64,000 nucleotides of DNA from Palsa-295 sp963781105 (GTDB taxonomy: Bacteria; Acidobacteriota; Terriglobia; Acidiferrales; UBA7541), in NCBI GenBank assembly GCA_963781105.1, contig CAWAED010000008.1:62001-126000 (forward strand), in the 5' to 3' direction. A program made the position numbers and the translations under genes. The first letter of the stretch is position 1. Each line of letters starts with the position of its first letter. This document shows, in pieces, positions 62,057-64,000 of the stretch. The notes under the pieces are model-generated. The model was not told the DNA's origin, did not search any database, and saw nothing but the letters and a program-made list of their open reading frames with translations.

Positions 62057-62806
62057 ATGGATCGTAATTTTGCAATGTCGAACGGAATGCCCGCTATCAC
62101 GGGGACGGTTGTTGCGCTTAGTAAGCGGGTGATCGCTATTGGTGCGATAGCCCTGGTAGCCAGTATTGCCGTCGTCGCGCAGAGTGGTGCGCTGCAGGAA
62201 AAACTCGCGGCCGTGAAGCAAGCTGCTGCTGAGAACAAGCAGCAACTCCGCCAGTATCAATGGACAGAAACCACGCAGCTTACGCTGAAGGGTGACCCGA
62301 AGCCCGTAACTGAAAATTTATGCCAATACGGTCCTGACGGGCAGGTGCAGAAGACTCCGATCGGTCCTCCGCCGCAACCACCGAGCGGTGGCAGAGTGAA
62401 GCAACGAGTAGTTGAAAAGAAAAAAGCAGAGATGAAGGATTACATGACTGATGTGAAAGGCCTGCTCAGTATGTACGTCCCGCCTGACCCTCAGAGAATG
62501 CAACTAGCCTTTCAGGCGGGCAAAGTTTCGTTCAATCCCGCCGGCGGCCTCATGAATTTGATCTTCACTGATTATGCCCAGCCTGGCGATCAAATGACCC
62601 TCACGTTTGACCCCGCCACAAAAAAGATCGTATCGCTGAACGTCAATACGTATATGGGTGAAGCGAAAGACGCGGTGACGTTGCAGGTGCAGATGGCCAG
62701 CCTGCCTGGAGGTCCTAACTACGCGCAGCAGACGATTCTTAACGCCAGCGCCAAACAGCTCGTCGTGACGACCACGAACTCCAATTACCAGAAACTTGGC
62801 GGATAG
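62057..62806 (+). CDS. exported protein of unknown function
   Basis: A 249-residue protein with a hydrophobic signal or anchor at about residues 22-42 (VIAIGAIALVASIAVVAQ), a helical charged region (LQEKLAAVKQAAAENKQQLRQ in two parts), a Pro-rich stretch (GPPPQPPSGG), and a beta-rich C-terminal part (TLTFDPATKKIVSLNVNTYMGEAK). AAGGAGA precedes the ATG at 62057. Not recognised as a named family. The DUF3300 gene follows 31 nt later. Confidence 0.65.
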   Translation: MDRNFAMSNGMPAITGTVVALSKRVIAIGAIALVASIAVVAQSGALQEKLAAVKQAAAENKQQLRQYQWTETTQLTLKGDPKPVTENLCQYGPDGQVQKTPIGPPPQPPSGGRVKQRVVEKKKAEMKDYMTDVKGLLSMYVPPDPQRMQLAFQAGKVSFNPAGGLMNLIFTDYAQPGDQMTLTFDPATKKIVSLNVNTYMGEAKDAVTLQVQMASLPGGPNYAQQTILNASAKQLVVTTTNSNYQKLGG

Positions 62807-62837
62807 TGATCTTGTCGCACTCGTTCAGGAGGCCATT

Positions 62838-64000
62838 GTGAAGAGACGCGGCTCGCTGATTCAACAGTGCATCGTGCTGCTTCTGGCGCTTTGCATGAAT
62901 CTCAGTCTGGCGAATGGAGCCGCGACTTTCTCGCAGACCGGGAGCTCATCTGCAACGACGCCGGAGCAGCTCGATAAGCTTCTTGCCCCAATCGCACTTT
63001 ATCCGGATGCTTTGCTGATGCAGGTTTTAGCAGCCTCGGTGAACACTCAGGAAGTTCTGGATGGGGGCAATTGGCTGCTGCAGAACAAGACACTGCAAGG
63101 CGACCAACTCGATGTGGCCTCAAAAGCGGCGGGATTTGGTCCGGCGATGCAGGCGTTGATGCACTTTCCGCAAGTCGTCGACATGATGTGCTCGGAGATG
63201 GATTGGACAAGCCAGCTCGGAGACGCGTTCAATGCAAACCAGAGTGCAGTTCTTGACTCGGTCCAGCGGCTTCGGCTGCAGGCGAAACAAGCCGGAAACT
63301 TGCAAACTACTCCGCAACAGACGGTGGTGACGCAACAGGCTAGCGGCCAACAGGTGATCGTAATCCAGCCCACCAATCCTCAAGTCATTTATGTGCCGCA
63401 GTACAATCCTGTGCAAGTCTATGTCGCACCCCCACCTAGCCAGCCAGCGACTGGTGTGATTATCGCGTTCGGCGTCGGGATGGCCGTCGGAGCGATGTTC
63501 AGCAGCAACAATTATTACTATTACCCGCGCTGGGGATACGGTGGTGGGGTGTATTACCGCGGCGGCGTTTGGGTATCCCATCGTTACGTCTACCGTCCTG
63601 TCTATGGCCCGAACTACCATCGCGCGACGTTGTATCATCGGCCTGCAAATTATCCTTACGCGTATAACCGGCCCTACCCCGGTAACACTCACTACAATTC
63701 GAACAACTACTACAACAATTATCGCGGCAACACGAACAATCAAAACAAAAGCAATAACACCATCAATCGGAACGTCAGCGGAAACAACGTCACGATCAAC
63801 ACCGGCAACCAGGTCAACAAGACCGGAAACACGGCGGTGAAGACCGGTAACGCTCAGTCCAATCCGAATTGGAAGGGGCAATCAACCTACAACGGCGGCA
63901 AAACGAACAACGGCAACGCGGCCAACAATGCCAACAGGAATCCCTCGACCACCAACAATCGGGCTAACTATTCAACCCAGGCCAAGACTCAATCCGTGAA
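62838..64000 (+). CDS. DUF3300-like exported protein, cut off by the window end
   Basis: The frame runs from GTG 62838 (AGGAGG 5 nt upstream) to the window end without a stop, so 387 residues are visible and the C-terminus is missing. A signal peptide (about 8-32) is followed by the DUF3300 pattern LDKLLAPIALYPDALLMQVLAA (in two parts), SKAAGFGPAMQALMHFPQVV and VQRLRLQAKQAGNL, then a linker QVIYVPQYNPVQVYVAPP, a hydrophobic helix, and a Tyr/Asn/Gly-rich tail (for example YYNNYRGNTNNQN). Function unknown; the tail looks disordered or adhesive. Confidence 0.85.
   Translation, partial: MKRRGSLIQQCIVLLLALCMNLSLANGAATFSQTGSSSATTPEQLDKLLAPIALYPDALLMQVLAASVNTQEVLDGGNWLLQNKTLQGDQLDVASKAAGFGPAMQALMHFPQVVDMMCSEMDWTSQLGDAFNANQSAVLDSVQRLRLQAKQAGNLQTTPQQTVVTQQASGQQVIVIQPTNPQVIYVPQYNPVQVYVAPPPSQPATGVIIAFGVGMAVGAMFSSNNYYYYPRWGYGGGVYYRGGVWVSHRYVYRPVYGPNYHRATLYHRPANYPYAYNRPYPGNTHYNSNNYYNNYRGNTNNQNKSNNTINRNVSGNNVTINTGNQVNKTGNTAVKTGNAQSNPNWKGQSTYNGGKTNNGNAANNANRNPSTTNNRANYSTQAKTQSV

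Noticed and set aside
63120..63881. A 253-residue minus-strand frame and a 99-residue plus-strand frame at 63541
   Set aside because: Both overlap the DUF3300 reading frame that runs to the window end with a good ribosome site and family motifs.

Overview
The window looks like a chromosomal segment from a member of the Acidobacteriota (Terriglobia-like). This rests on gene content and is an inference: small exported proteins of the DUF4136, DUF2490 and DUF3300 types, a Crp/Fnr regulator with a GTTRSHV-type recognition helix, ECF sigma/anti-sigma pairs, glcDEF, and short dispersed hairpin repeats. No rRNA, tRNA or CRISPR was seen; rpsT, truA and pyrE show that this is core chromosome.

Layout. 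1-9.8 kb: a cut-off gene, a TPR exported protein, an ICMT-like methyltransferase, a cupin, an SDR oxidoreductase, a TlpA-like thioredoxin, a large M1 aminopeptidase with a HEAT-repeat tail, glycerate 2-kinase and a D-2-hydroxyacid dehydrogenase. 9.9-14.7 kb: a small exported protein and the glycolate oxidase operon glcD-glcE-glcF. With the kinase and dehydrogenase next door this gives a likely glycolate/glyoxylate to glycerate to 2-phosphoglycerate route. 14.9-17.3 kb: ECF sigma factor, anti-sigma factor and exported protein in one operon. 17.6-22.5 kb: acetyl-CoA synthetase, then a polytopic membrane protein with a duplicated His/Asp motif and its His/Met-rich periplasmic partner. 22.6-45.5 kb: mostly housekeeping or accessory metabolism (SDR, PGPGW protein, outer-membrane protein, gluzincin-TPR protein, amidohydrolase + M20 peptidase, a LeuA-like synthase coupled to a small Cys-rich protein, aldehyde dehydrogenase, truA, pyrE, a LiaF-like protein, rpsT with a clear promoter and terminator, a membrane glycosyltransferase, an M3 peptidase, a gene broken by an in-frame TAG, an alpha/beta hydrolase, protoporphyrinogen oxidase). 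45.7-48.3 kb: one gene encoding acyl-CoA/ACP ligase, ACP and PlsC acyltransferase domains in a row.

48.7-64 kb has a different character: signalling and envelope. It holds an orphan receiver, a DUF4436-like membrane protein, a complete 1447-bp insertion sequence with 16-bp direct repeats, a Crp/Fnr regulator, a MASE1-PAS-PAS histidine kinase with its LuxR-type response regulator, a second orphan receiver, and then a run of exported proteins (small exported protein + DUF4136, OmpA-like, DUF2490-like, beta-barrel, unknown, DUF3300).

The most interesting signal is a palindrome, YTGTCA-N4-TGACAAT. It occurs at 50372, 57085, 58383, 60462 and 61696, with a weaker copy at 56442, always in the gaps before this signalling/exported set. 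At every copy a loose -10-like hexamer starts exactly 24 nt after the palindrome. I propose an undescribed Crp/Fnr-type regulon whose regulator may be the gene at 52362, linked to the kinase/response-regulator cluster. This is inference from sequence and needs binding and expression data.
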